Numbered from the stretch's first letter, positions 27,302 to 39,674 are shown. The stretch is 64,000 bases of DNA from Parelaphostrongylus tenuis (GCA_019055375.1 JAHQIW010003835.1:209272-273271); one strand, 5' to 3'. The notes: generated by a model not told the origin, from the sequence alone. Translations and numbers: made by a program.

Positions 27302-27417
27302 GTGAATGTCTATCACAACTATGCGGTTGTGTTTGTTGTTCATCATGGAGGAAACTAATCAGTTATCCATCAGCACCTCTTGAAATCGAACTACCGCTAA
27401 CAGTACTCAATAAATAG
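27302..27417 (+). CDS. Candidate terminal exon with stop
   Basis: Acceptor GCTTTCAG ends at 27,301. The frame ECLSQLCGCVCCSSWRKLIS then YPSAPLEIELPLTVLNK ends at TAG 27,415-27,417. The Cys cluster LCGCVCC is unusual for a C2 domain and could be a palmitoylation site. An AATAAA hexamer at 27,409-27,414 abuts the stop codon. Confidence 0.5.
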
Positions 27418-28138
27418 TTGAAACAACGTTCTCATTTGGTTTATTGTGTTGTTATTTTGAAATTTTGAGCGCATAAAATCTATTGTTCTGTTATTCGTTT
27501 CAACATTTCTGTGGGAGCATACAGCTCCTAAGTAGAGTCATCGATCATGATATCGATTTACTTATATAACATCTGCAATCTGGAGTACCAATCTCACTAC
27601 TTCCTCCACCTGTTTCGTTGTCTAGGAACTTTTCTCATTTATAGAAATATTCGGGATTCATCTATGGATTCGTTTCCTAGTCTAGCACTTACCGCCTTCT
27701 TCCATTTGACATGGTTAAGACTGGTTGAGCATGGTTTTTCTAGAATTTCGAGCCGAACTGTTCCCAAGCCTTCTTCATAGGTAGTCGCCATTCCATGCTT
27801 ACATTCCTTATGAATAGGAATCTCCTGGATTCCAAGCGAAATCCGTGATTTCTCAACTTGGCAGACCGTGGACAAAGAAACAAACGAAATCGATACTTAT
27901 TTTTGAGCTGTAGCGTTCAGGTGATATGTGAACCAAAACTATTTTCCAGAATAATACAGACATCCAGCTCTGTATTGTTTACTAATATGACTGCTACAGC
28001 TGGCCTTCCGCTCGCTTCCAATCTCATAAATCAAAAGTAAGTTTGGAGCCTCGACAGGCTTTGGATCTCTTACTTCCTACAACAATTTCTTATTCAACTG
28101 ACCTCTTAGCGGCAAAATAATGGTGTTTTATTTTTGCA
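27418..28138 (+). other. Gene-free stretch after the candidate Slp stop
   Basis: No exon, RNA gene or named repeat was recognised. Opposed short frames exist at 27,547-27,780 and 27,639-27,875 but show no family features. Confidence 0.4.
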
Positions 28139-28881
28139 AGAATGTTGAGTGATACGTAAGGCTTCAAGCCTCAAGCAGGAGTTCAGCCCGTGCTTCACTC
28201 ATACCGGATTTTAGAGCTACCACCATATCATCAATACCCTTGCTGTACCATCACTCTGCGATACAAGGTAGCGAAGTTGTTAGCATAGCACTGTTAGCAT
28301 ACTGCAGCGAATTTGGTCTCTGAGCACATATCGTCATTAAAGCTAGTTAGGATGACGCATTAGATATCATCAATCTACAAGAATTCTTTATCATAATGCT
28401 TGAATAGCGGTGTTAAAATGCTCTGTCTGTGTATCCAAGAATGTCAAGAAATATGCAGAAAACCGCAATCAGAAATGAACTCGCAGTTCACCTTTACCGA
28501 AAGCTCGCTGAGGCGCTTGCTCTTCCATCTTCGTATCATGTGTCGCGTAAATAGCAGATTTTTCGTTTTCTTTGCTGCCTCAACAATTTCATTTATGGAC
28601 AATTTCCATCTGGGTTTAACAACTACTCAAGGAATTGCCTCCTTCATGATTTTAGCTGGTTCTCACTTTGATTTTGAAGTAGCTCTAGAAGAGCGATTTC
28701 TGTCACTTTTATTCGCTGAAGACATTCACACGCCTTTATTCATCAAATAGAAAACTGCAGAAGACTCACAACAGAGCGAGCACCTTGGTGGTGTTGCTGT
28801 AGCACGTGCTCCTGTTATGGGTGAAAACGCGGGTTCAACTCCCTCTTGAGGCTCCCAGTTTTACATATCACTCAACATTCT
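28139..28881. mobile_element. U-family foldback element with about 600-bp interior
   Basis: The ends AGAATGTTGAGTGATACGTAA (28,139-28,159) and its mirror (28,861-28,881) match at 20 of 21 positions. Inside each end lies a tRNA-like arm of about 55 bp in opposite orientation, with B-box parts GGAGTTCAGCCCG and CGGGTTCAACTCC. The interior carries a + strand open frame from ATG 28,418 to 28,750 (about 110 codons, moderately hydrophobic, no recognised domain). No flanking target duplication is obvious. Confidence 0.65.
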
Positions 28882-29585
28882 AGGATATGTGATTTCTTAT
28901 TTGCGATGTTTCGTCACTACAGAACCTATCGTCTCCGTCGTATACTTAAGTAGTTCTTGTTGCTACTGCAGTTACAAAAGCAGTTATAGCTCTTCGCACG
29001 TTGTTATGAACAAGTTTATCAATGAATCGGCATACATTCTTCAGCTCGCTAGGAATCTATTACGTCACAGTTTCTGTCGGATGATACATACCCCATGATT
29101 GAGTGATTCATAATCCTCACCTGTGGTTACCAACGATGTTATTTGTGCCCATGATTTTATGACTGGACCTCGTCATTCACCTATTTCAAAAGCATTTACG
29201 ATCTCCGCTATAACTTGATGAACAACGCCTTTATGCTCATTGTATTTTCTGGTTTTCACCTCACCCCAATAGGGGTTGAACAGCCAAGGAAAGAAAAATG
29301 TGGTCCCATGACTGAGATCCAATTGAATTTTGTTTCACGGACTATTAGGATTTTCTCAGTGTCTTTTCTTGATTTTTTTCATTTTATAGGCTTGGAATGC
29401 AACATATTTCCCTCCTTGTACTCAATATGTTACATCTGCATCTTTCCGTAGCTCTTGTTCCACTTCGTTGAGCATGAAGATTACAATAGACACGAATCCT
29501 TCTTCCTCTATAAAAAATCATATCTTCTTTAAGAACCACTTAAGATTCGATAATTCCACATGCAAGCGCTTGTTTTTCCCATTTG

Positions 29586-29624
29586 ATGTTTTGTGATTAG
29601 CACTATGTCATCAGCAAAGCCGAC
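29586..29624 (-). pseudogene. LINE-type reverse transcriptase relic (FADD motif)
   Basis: On the minus strand the frame reads VGFADDIVLITKH, the (F/Y)xDD catalytic box of non-LTR reverse transcriptases (RTE/CR1-like elements commonly read FADDIVLI). The frame breaks about 18 codons later. Weak protein-like pieces continue downstream in other frames, so this is a decayed fragment; the boundaries of the relic are unknown. Confidence 0.6.
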
Positions 29625-29800
29625 ACATTTCAAAATGTGTTCGATATCTTTGCTTCTTACATATCATTGATTCCACAAAGAATTAATGCATGAGAATTCA
29701 ATCAGAAGTCGTCAGCTTACTTCTTATTATTTTTAGAAGTCTTTCCTTAACTTGTCTATAGACCATTTGAGCCCGATTTTTGAAATTTATCCAGTTTATG

Positions 29801-30098
29801 GAGCGCGTGTGACGCAGTGGTTAAAGGTGCTCTGCGTCGCTCACAAAGTCGATGGTTCGATCACGCACTCATGATCCCCCTAGCCACCCATCACTCCGAG
29901 GTCAATAAATTGACACCACGCTGGTCTCAGACCTGTCTAAGAAGATAAGCAGTACTGATTCGATACTGCGGTAGGCCGCTACGAGTCATCGTAAGGGCTA
30001 GATATGCATTCATTCGCCTTGAACGAGGCTAAAAATAAAAGACGAATGAATGGCGCATCCCTCAAAGATTGATTAACACCGAGAACTCTATCCTTTCC
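29801..30098 (+). mobile_element. S-family SINE (copy 4), full length
   Basis: The head GAGCGCGTGTGACGCAGTGG to GATGGTTCGATCACGCACTC has good A and B boxes. The body (CACCCATCACTCCGAGG, GTCTAAGAAGATAAGCAGTA, TGGCGCATCCCTCAAAGATT) leads to ...CTATCCTTTCCTTTT. This copy has the best-preserved tRNA-like head of the four. Confidence 0.85.
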
Positions 30099-31199
30099 TT
30101 TTGTCCAGTCTCATAGGATTGAGTGAAGTTTTTCATACTTATTTGTTTGAGAATCACTCAGTTTTGACTTTTAAAAAGTTTGTTATACGAGGCAATAACT
30201 TGTACCCACTTAGCGAGCTAGTCATTTCTAAGTGCTCATGCTACGAACATCCATACCCATCCTTCGCACGTCTCGTTGCTTTGAATCGTTAGGAGGAAAA
30301 CTAGTAGCTAACATGATGTCTGGGAACAAATAATCCGCGTCGTTAATCTGTTCGCCTCTCATCGTAAGCGTGCAATAACTTTTATCTCTGCTTTTTCTTC
30401 TCGTTTCACATTTGAATTTACAGATGCTGCACGTAATCATAATCATTTGATTTTGAAGCCTTTGACAACAGTAAGCAAAGGTACTAAAGGTTTTATACTA
30501 ATATGACTAAAGAGAAGTAAACATGTGTTCTACGAAGGAGATTTTGAATGAAAGTACGGGTTTAAGGCGAAGATTAATGGAGCATCAACAATATGGTGAC
30601 AATCGAAGTGTGCGAAGGTCAGAAGTGCCGGCACAGACCGGTAGATTGGCCCAGTCACTCAATCCAGTCCCTACGCTATTAAATGCACTCTAAGCCGAAA
30701 AGGTTTCAGAAGTTTTCCGACAGCAAACTTTTTCACGCTTTCTTTTTTTTCTGTTCTTTTCTGAATCTACAAATCACGTTCGAGTTTTTTCCCGTTTGAA
30801 GGAAATCCTCCTACTTTGGTCGATCGTGTCTGATTTATTAGTCCATCTGTCACTCGGTACTTAACCATTTATGACTGCTATGTCAGAAAACGGTTTTTTT
30901 GTTAACCCAGCTAAATTGGAAGACTTTCAAACACTGAGAATAAGTTACAGAATCAACTGAAATCTTCCAAGCTGTACTGGTAACTTGAAGGTCGTCAGCG
31001 ATAGAAGATAGTTGTGCGCTCCGGGTTTTTCTGCTGCTTCGCTTTCAAAACATTTACTTTTGGCAGATAATGAACTGAATCATCTTAGTCGATTCAAATG
31101 ATCGAAATATAAATTCAGCTAACAAATGCTGGCATATGAAATTGTACCACGATTCACCTTGATTGCTAAAGTCTACAGTGACATTATTATTTGAATTCA
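30099..31199 (+). other. Unassigned AT-rich stretch
   Basis: Nothing was recognised apart from short uninformative open frames and T-rich tracts near 30,750 and 30,895. Confidence 0.35.
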
Positions 31200-31450
31200 T
31201 TGTACCAGCCATGATCGCGCGACTGTGATCACAGCAATGTCGATGAATTTTTCCACTCGATATGCGGTGATTTGAATAATTTCGGCGTCGATTCCTTCAT
31301 AGGTAGAAGATCTCTTGCAAAGGATCGGCTGAGCCGAAAGGCGCCTTACAAGTGATGAGCCTGGAAGGGCGAAACAGTAGCTGTCTAGTGCTGTATAAGT
31401 GCCATACTGACATCATAAAGGTTCAGATCATGTTGTTATATTATCAGATG
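31200..31450. mobile_element. V-family half element (copy V5)
   Basis: GGCGTCGATTCCTTCATAGG, GATCGGCTGAGCCGAAAGG, GATGAGCCTGGAAGGGCG and TCTAGTGCTGTATAAGTGCC are right-arm V sequence in the order seen at 23.8-23.9 kb. No left arm is recognised. Confidence 0.6.
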
Positions 31451-34200
31451 AGCAGGATCGTTGGCTCGATACTACGTCGTAAACTAAGCAACCGTTCGTT
31501 TTTACTAGGACGAGAAAATGCTGATACATTAGTCTGGAGTATAGGAGAATTTTTAACATCGCTAGACTTTGGTATCTAATCTACAGATCAAGCATGTGCT
31601 CAGTTACTTCTTCGCTGCTACAAATATTGGAGTAGAATGTACGGCACAGTTGTAAAAAGTAGAAGCATCACCTAGACCTAATCTTTCATAGTATACTAAC
31701 AACAAGGTTGATTGGAGACTAGGTGATAATATCCGATACCGACCATATACTAACCTTGGCATTCTTCAGTGACTTCTTATTTTTTTCTCAAGTCGAACAC
31801 GAGGTCTTAGACCACAATTTATTCCGATAGCTGACATTAGCTCACCACGAATAAATATAAACCAAACACCAACAAATATTCGCTCACTAGTAGCTATTCG
31901 TGTCTCATCTGCCTGCACGGGCTGAATAGCGCTGTTTATATAGACATAATCACATCAGTGTCTATACTGCTTCAATGGGCATTATCGTATGGCTACAATA
32001 TTACAGAAACCTTAGTAAAGAGGGTGAATATCGGTCGTTGCTTCCAAAGAATAACCTTATTTTGGTTTAGCTTGATCATACTAGTCAATCGATTACAATG
32101 AGTTGTTTTCAACAACGGAATCCTTGGCAATCCTTCCCACAAATGCCACAAAAGTGTCGAAGTAGCTTCAGGTCCCTCGTATAAATAACTAGCGAACAAC
32201 TTTGGCACGCGACATGGGTGAGCAGAGGAAGAAGGAGAAGATTTACCAACAACCACCAGCAATCATTTGATGATTAGCAAACTGATAGGTAGCAAATGAT
32301 ATATGAAAAAATTGTATGACAAAAAATCCATCTGTCCAGTGTCAAAACTATCAGCAACTATCATATTAATCTAAATGGAGTATGTTCCGTTTGAAAATAT
32401 CCTACTATTTATGTAACAATTCTAGCCTTTCTTACGGAGTGAAGAATACCATTTGCTTATCTTCGTCCGCTCATGGGTATTCATACCTACTTTAAATGCC
32501 TCAACTTAAAAAAAAGGAAGCAGTTTCAAAATCAGCTTAGTTTCTGCTATTGATTTCACTCTGCATATTGTTGCAGTTCCTCCGACAATTGAATGTGGCT
32601 AAAAGATTCAAAGTTTAATCTAGAAATTAATTTTAAAAATTACTCCAGCAAGAAGTCTACAGTGTTATTTTGATCGAAACAGTAGATTGTACCTCTGCTG
32701 TACAGTAGATTATAATGATGAAATGCTCTCAAAACAATCTTTCAAGCTGTTTTCTACTCTATTTTTAATATTGGGACGAAATTAGGCTCACTCTTTCATA
32801 ATACAAGTCGCTTTAATTCACTCACTACAAATGAAAATTCACAAAATCCAAGTATCGAAAAAACTTTTTTTCCCATATGACAATAATTTATGTTGGTTTT
32901 GTCTCGATAATCTACCTAGAAACATTCAATGTATATTGTGAAGCTAGTACTACTATTCTATTCAAATGTAATGCACTTAGTTTTATTAGGATGTAATGCT
33001 ATGTTAGATTTTTCATGAGCATTATTGTGGTCGACGAATCAGCAAAGCCGTGAACATCATTTATTATTCAACAAATAATGGAACATTCCTATAAAAATCC
33101 CAATAAAACAGCTGTTTTATTGATGAGCTAACATAAGGGTGGTATGAGGCTTTATTCAAATCGTCGGAGTGATCAGTGAAAGAGACACTGACTATTTGTA
33201 CCAAAGACGAAAAAATTTTTTTCCAAATTTCCTGATCACTCATGCCTTCTTCAGAAACTAAGAACTAGAACTCGCTATTCACGCGATAGACTCTGTAAGC
33301 TCAGAAACTTTATATAGGCTTCTCTCCTTTATTGAATATTTTTTGTAATGGACGGAGATATGTTTTTATAAATAATAATCTGAAAAGGACATTAATTTCA
33401 TTTTTCTCTGATAGGGGAAAAGTAAAAAAAAATAACAAAAAGGATACCTATCTAGTTGAAAGATTCCGATTGTCGATCATTATAGTCGTACAAGGAAGAC
33501 TTCCATGTATAGAGTTATCTTATGACCGCTACAGTAATCCAATTTTGACTAAGGGTAACTTATTTGATTATCGTTATACTCATTTGGCTATTGTTTGATC
33601 GTATAAATATCGTCTAAACATTTATATTATATTATATTCGATCAATGGTGCTGTCATTGTTGACGAAAAGTACAGTAGTTGGAATTTTAGAATATCTACA
33701 TTTGACGTTCTTACTTCTCCCTTACTAATGAACTCCATTGATATGGAAGAATTAATGTTTATGCTTCATGCCACAACCAATCCACTCTGTTCAGCCTTTT
33801 GATTTGTTCAGGAACAATACAGTGGGTGGCATGACCTTTCTGTACTATAGTACAGACAAAACGTCATATACACATCTGACGGGTTTTCTCAAAAAACATA
33901 ACAAAATCACGGTTTTCGAGGAATCATTTTGGAGATTTTCTTTTGTTGGCGATAATCCTGGATTAAACTCATACATCTGGTCTGGTAATCTAGTTCGGAC
34001 TACCTATAGTCCTATAGTACAGAGCAGTGCATAACATCGTCAGGATATTTCATTTCAATAATTGGCGAAGAGAATCTTCGTCGATGTTGCTCGTCGGTGT
34101 TCTACAATGACATTATTCTATTTATTTGTATTGAACGACATCACGTATTCTTTATGTTCCAGCATTTTTTGTTCAAAGTGTTGGTTTTTTAGCATATTTG
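31451..34200 (+). other. Long unassigned AT-rich stretch with one perfect palindrome
   Basis: No exon chain could be built. The minus frame at 31,993-32,262 and plus frame at 33,332-33,598 are open but show no family features. A 22-bp perfect palindrome lies at 33,101-33,122. Confidence 0.35.
33101..33122. repeat. 22-bp perfect palindrome
   Basis: The half site CAATAAAACAG is followed at once by its exact reverse complement. It carries AATAAA on both strands, so it could act as a two-way poly(A) signal or simply be a small hairpin. Confidence 0.9.
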
Positions 34201-35000
34201 ATCCACGTCTATTGTATGATTTACTGTGTCATCGTAGATGAGAAGAGTTCCTGAGTGCTGGACTGCGGTGTACAGCGAAAGTTCAACCACCCAACATGGT
34301 CACTCAAGCTGAGAAGAAGCCTTATCCGACGTTCGCACTCGCTCAGCTAAGAGTAAACCATACCAGGAATGACCACCGTCCTGGTAGCCACTAGTCGCAA
34401 TGTGGTAATCTCCCTCTGATCCACAAGGGCCAGCGACTGCTCTAATATAGTGACGACCTCAGGAAACCCTGAGTAGGCTTATCTCGGGATAGTGGGGAAC
34501 AAAACAGCTAAACCAGCATATTTTTTATGAAGTGTGGTCCGCACAATTCGTAAAGACGAACCGTCCTAGTATCCAACTTAATCCACGAATTTCGAAGTTC
34601 ACGGGTGGATTGAGCTGTCACTAGGACTAAGTGTATTACATACAACACATTTCCTTTCCATTGGTATATTTTGGGAGAACTGTACCCTCTCCATGAGTGT
34701 TGTTGGACGCTGCTCAAGTCGGCTTTACCTGAAGTCCTAGGGCAGCTTCGCTTGTATATTCTGAGAGCTTCATAACCGGCAATCCCACACCCTCGTAGAT
34801 TAGAGGGAGCTTTTCTCAGGCACTCTTCGAAACAGCGCCAATATGATTACAGCAACAACTTCGTAGCTATATAGGTATGATGAAATCGATGAATCGGAGC
34901 CGCTGTGGGTGTGTGCCCCCTTTGTGTGTCGATGTGCTGAGTGGAGGAGAGTTGTCTGAGTGATTAACCTGGCAACGAGACAGCAGATCCGAACAGGTGC
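34201..35000. other. GC-richer block, possible retroelement remnant
   Basis: This block is visibly less AT-rich than its surroundings (for example GACCTCAGGAAACCCTGAG and GGAGCCGCTGTGGGTGTGTG) and lacks a long ORF. It may be non-coding sequence of a retroelement. No defining motif was found. Confidence 0.25.
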
Positions 35001-35365
35001 CGCTTACATAACATGGCTTTTGTGGAGACATCGGTGTTCGAACTCAATAAACATTGTGCTCGTTATGGAGTGTTATGTGAACGAAACAGAGGGTCGAACA
35101 GCTCGGTTTATTCCCTCGTTTGGGCTATGTGAACCGATCATCCACGAAGAGGTGATTCTTGCTTCTCATCTACATAATCACTTTCTGTCCTCAAATTGGT
35201 CCTCTATTCAATTTTATCGAGGTTATTATTTATCTGTTTAGCTAGGTGTCTAGATGAAGAAGTATCACCCACTTGGAACGGGCTGACCATATTCAGTTAG
35301 GAACAAAGCTGCTATCTTATCCTCTACTTCAAGAACTCAGCCTATTTCATCTTCAATATGCGTTC

Positions 35366-35496
35366 TAGCGTAGAGAGAGTGATGGCAAAGCGGGCTTCAG
35401 TTGTACAACGGGCCAGAGTACGCGCTGCCGGATAGAGTGAGATGCGGGTTCCAGTCCCGCCTGATGCTAGACTTTTGCACATCACTCTACATCACT
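35366..35496 (+). mobile_element. T-family module in inverted-repeat frame (copy T8)
   Basis: The module at 35,394-35,467 has ends GCTTCAG/CTGATGC, T-arm GCGGGTTCCAGTCCCGC, and flanks GTAGAGAGAGTGATGGCAAA and TTTTGCACATCACTCTAC that are near inverses. The loop reads GCCGGAT rather than CCGGAAA. Confidence 0.75.
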
Positions 35497-37766
35497 CTGG
35501 ATTGCATCTCCACTTTTCAATTGCTCTTCTTGCTAGGCATTTTTGGCCGTTTGAGGTCTATACTTATCAATTCGGTCACCTTCGTTCCCACATATTCTCA
35601 TATTGTGGGATGAAAATGGGAAAAGACACAATATTAGCTCTTTCTTTCCTCATTCAGATTTTATTCTCATTCTGAGGTTTTTTTATTCGTTCGCTGGTGT
35701 TTTTCGACGTACATTAATTTTTAGCAGGAAAAAACTACGCAAAACTATGATAGGCATAAATGTTTCTTTCGAGAGCATCCTATGCAATATGGTGTATTTG
35801 TTCTGTGGAACCATCGTTAATCTTGAGAACAAAAAAGAAGAAGCGAAAACGTTGATAAAAACAATCGGAAAGGGATTTTGAGCTTGTTGGATGGCAAGAA
35901 AGAAATCCGCCCATCGACACATTTTTATCTTTTTTATTACCTGTTCCTTCCACTTCGTGCTCTCATAATCTATCGATAAACAGAGGTTTTTTTTGTTCCG
36001 TGAGAGATTTCTCATTGTTGTCATGTTTCCTCTCTATTTCATCAACTTTTTCAACATATTTCATCGTCACTTAGCGCCAGAGTGACCATAGTCCCTGTTC
36101 TTGTGGATTATCACAACGGCGATTCGTTCATTCCTACGTCCCACCGTTCATCGCAGTCATTCCCCTCCAAGAAGCTTAGCATAATTGTGCTCTGCTCGTT
36201 TATATTCACTTTCCCTCTATAGATCGTCTAATCTTCCTATCGTTGTTTAGTCTGATTAACTTTATTCCAAAAATCTCTGAGTTCTTTATTCTTCCCCGCT
36301 TTTTCTTTTGGTTTCTTTTGAGCAGATTTCCTTTACTTCAAAACCTCTGTTGTAAGTGAGTGCAGTAATCGAAAAGTTTGCATTAAAATGCTTTGTACTA
36401 CTGATATTTATATCTCTCATACATCTATTTATAGAATAGTAGTAACAAATATAGCTTTTTAATTGCCGAAGATGTCTCATATCACGTCATTTGTCCAGTT
36501 CAACCAACAGCTGATGCCGTCGTTTGTCACAGTGAGAACAATCTGAGCTGCTGTTGCCATGCTACGCAAATGTGTCGTACAAAAAAAGTGTAGAAATGAA
36601 ATAGCATCCATTCGCCAGCATGATCAACCATTTTTTACGTGTTTATCTATTACATGGCTCAACATCACTTATTTTGTAGGTCATAGCATTTCTTGCATTC
36701 AACTTGTCTTCATGCCCCTTCTCCGCGAAAGCTGAACTCGAATTTCATTGCGAGTTTGGCTGCTGTTCGAGGATTCTGCCTTTTTTGTGAATGATCTTCA
36801 ATTCTCGAGCAAGTCACTTCTTCGCAGAATTATGAGATGAGGGAGTTCCAGGTCTTCATCACCAGCCAATATAAATTGAAAGGGGCTTTTCCCAGGCAAG
36901 TCTCGCACAAAATTGCCAAGAGATAGATTGGCTAGGTTGGCCCGATGCAAGTTCAAGCCACAGTGATGCGGAGATTATTGAACGGTACCAATAAAGTTAT
37001 ACAGGATTGAAATATCATCTTGATTGTTTTGATTTCCATTTGACATTGCTTATTATTCAATTTTCGTTCGTTATTTGCTTTCAGCGTGATCTCGATAACT
37101 TCTTGTTCTCTACTTTATGTCTTGTTTCACTTTTAAAATTATCTTGTTGGTTAATCGTTGTAAATCTCTCAAAGATAAATTTCTTTTCTTTCAAAAAATT
37201 CACGTTTTATGTAATAGATTAAACTCTCATATATTATTCATAAACCACCAAATTCGTTCGCATTATTCAAAATGTCTTTCTCACAACACACGAAAAATGC
37301 TTGAAGAACTTTTTAACTGACTGGTTACGCTGAAAAATATTCATATTATTTCTGAATGATTGAATGATGAATCATTCACCTAGTCTGAAAATTTTTTTTA
37401 CCTAGTTTATTCAGTGTCGTCATTAGATCTATGAATTTAACAAAGAAATAAAATATGAATGTAGAGCAGTTCTATGCGAAAACCATGACGAATCTCTCTA
37501 TTTCATATCAATCCGAAAAAATTTCTAAAGAACGTCTTGGTCGACCTGACCTAGTTTAAATTTAATCGACGAGTTTCTCGCTGCCGATCTTTTCAATCGC
37601 CAAACGTGCTATTCTTTAGAAGTTTCTAAAACACTAAACATATCACTAAACAGCAGCTTAGATTGTCCTCAATGTGACAGTAACACTATTATTGTTGCTA
37701 TCAGTACCACTAAAATTTTCATCATTATCACTACTACTAATTAGAGCCGTAAGGAATAAAAATGAT
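35497..37766 (+). other. Unassigned AT-rich stretch
   Basis: No gene was recognised. A moderately GC-rich patch at 36,690-36,970 resembles no named repeat here. Degenerate ATT/ACT trinucleotide runs are present at about 37,680-37,745. Confidence 0.35.
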
Positions 37767-37868
37767 ATCAATATTTCAAATTGCCTGATGATTATTTTTT
37801 GAGCCATGCATGTGGTCTGCTATGGACATTTACTCAAAAATAATTATCAGGCATATTGAAATTTGAGT
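37767..37868. repeat. V-family solo hairpin (both outer ends, no interior)
   Basis: CAATATTTCAAATTGCCTGA followed by TTTTTTGAGCC is mirrored by CTCAAAAATAATTATCAGGC and ATATTGAAATTTG. The two outer ends of a V element are present with almost the whole interior deleted. Confidence 0.7.
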
Positions 37869-37944
37869 GTGGTCGTACGAAAACACTTGAAACGATAGAT
37901 ATGATATCATTGTTGTCGATGTTTTATTATTCATCATGTGTCTA

Positions 37945-38035
37945 TAGGAGACGGGGTAGGGTAGTGGTTAGTGATACACTGTTTTAGGAAGCAAGATAAT
38001 AAGCAAGACGCTGGTTTGATCACCTCATCAACTTT
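37945..38035 (+). repeat. Degenerate tRNA-like remnant
   Basis: It has A-box-like GGTAGGGTAGTGGTTAGTG and B-box-like CTGGTTTGATCACC at a tRNA-like spacing. The arms do not pair well, so this is not a tRNA gene. Confidence 0.4.
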
Positions 38036-38214
38036 TCAAATGTTCACACACTTTGCAGTGCAAGCTACCAGGGATTTCTCATTACTACAAAATTTTCATT
38101 ATGATATTAACTGAGAGTTTGTGATAAATAGCACCAAGAATTTCTATCAGACTGTTAGTTTTATTACTGTCATTATCGCTGTTATTGCTGTTTTTATTCG
38201 CTTCACTCCACCTG

Positions 38215-38690
38215 CTTTCAAACGTCTCTTGGAGACTTGATAACAATATCAGCTCTAATCTGATAGAATGTTTTGAGCTTTTCATGGGTTTGGTATGGCA
38301 TCTCAAGTGGTAGATGTACATTTCGGCTTTCTCGCAGGCTTTATCGGTACCACATGCCATTCAGCTGATTGTCACTGGTATTATTAAGAATCGTCGCCGA
38401 AGATGTATCACTGTACGTAAGCGAAAAGACACTTGATATAACGTTTTTTCAGTGATCGATTGTTGATTACCTGACTTACGGGTGTTGCGGAGCATATTAA
38501 CGATACCTTTGAATACACTTTCAATCGATTTTTAATAATAGTGGGGACGATCGCCGAATGGCATGTGATACTGATGAGGTTTACGAGAAAGTGGAAACGT
38601 ACGTCTACCACACGATACGCCATATCGGATCTCTTGAAAAACTTGAAACAATCTATCACACTATATCTAATCTTCTGAGCGAGGTCTCAA
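38215..38690. mobile_element. V-family MITE (copy V11), both arms
   Basis: The left arm (GGTAGATGTACATTTCGGCT, ACCACATGCCATTCAGC) is mirrored on the right by CGAATGGCATGTG and GTGGAAACGTACGTCTACCA. The outer part GAAACAATCTATCACACTAT matches the V1 right end. Confidence 0.6.
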
Positions 38691-38799
38691 AGAATCAATT
38701 GAAGGGTTTCGTTGAAATTAATTGTAATTCATCTATACTGTATTCAGCCGCTTTCTAGCAGTGGTATGATGTTATGCCTGTATATGCAATAATGTTTAG

Positions 38800-39150
38800 T
38801 GACATGGAAAACTTTGAACTCATCCTTTCCGGGAATGCGCGTTTTTTTCTCATATCACTGAGCATTATTGAGTTTATAACCATACCATCACAGCCTTAAT
38901 AAAAAGAGCGGTCAAATAAAGAGTTCTGATCAATTACATACATTCAGTAGCTGTCAACATGACCAGGTTTAGTGCCGATAAGTACTTCCGAGATCAAACA
39001 GCTGATTGTTGGTTGATGACAGTTTCGATACCTTGTGCCACAGAAATGTAACAGCAGCACAGCTCTTGGTAGTGGGCTGGTTAACACGCGTACCTGGAGG
39101 GGGTAAGACGCGGGTTCAGCCCTCGCCCTAAGTTCAGAGCGTCGTACATT
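38800..39150 (+). repeat. Diverged T-family spacer and module
   Basis: The segment ACCATACCATCACAGCC, the CAGTAGCTGTCAACATGACC segment and a tRNA-like block at about 39,062-39,132 (GGTAGTGGGCTGGTTAACAC and GCGGGTTCAGCCCTCGC) keep the T order but are much degraded. Confidence 0.5.
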
Positions 39151-39189
39151 GTTAAGTTATTGGAAACAAAGTCCTACTGTTTTATTGCC

Positions 39190-39305
39190 GACTTGTTTGC
39201 TCTTCTTCAGTTTCCTTTTGCTCTTTTTCCTCTTTTTTTCCTCTTCTTTATCTTTTTCTTCTTCTCCTGCTTCTTCCTCTTGCTTTTTTTCCATTTTTGC
39301 ATTAA
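39190..39305 (+). repeat. Polypyrimidine tract
   Basis: About 115 bp of nearly pure C/T on the + strand, mostly TTCTTCC and TTTTCCTC units. It could form a triplex or simply be microsatellite decay. Confidence 0.8.
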
Positions 39306-39674
39306 TGACTCAGAGTGATAATGCAGCAAGAAAACCAATATGAACTACGAAACGGAAGAATTTTTTCGCTGCACATCCAATTTTTGCTTCAAATTGTGAA
39401 GTCTTATGAAGAGTTTATAAAGGCTATAAATGAACGATCATTGGCGAGGAAGTACAAACAATAAACATAAAGGAAGCTTCTATTTGGGTATAAAGGTAAA
39501 AACAAAGATTAAAACAAGAAATTCCAATTGTTCAAAATTTTATTTAAAAAAATAGTTTGAAGTTTCCAAAGGATGAAAGTAGAATGCTAAAGAAGTCGAA
39601 ATAATTTAATTACGCTAGGAATCAGTATGGGCAGTAAAAATCGCGAAAGTTCAATAGAAAATTTTCAGAAATTT

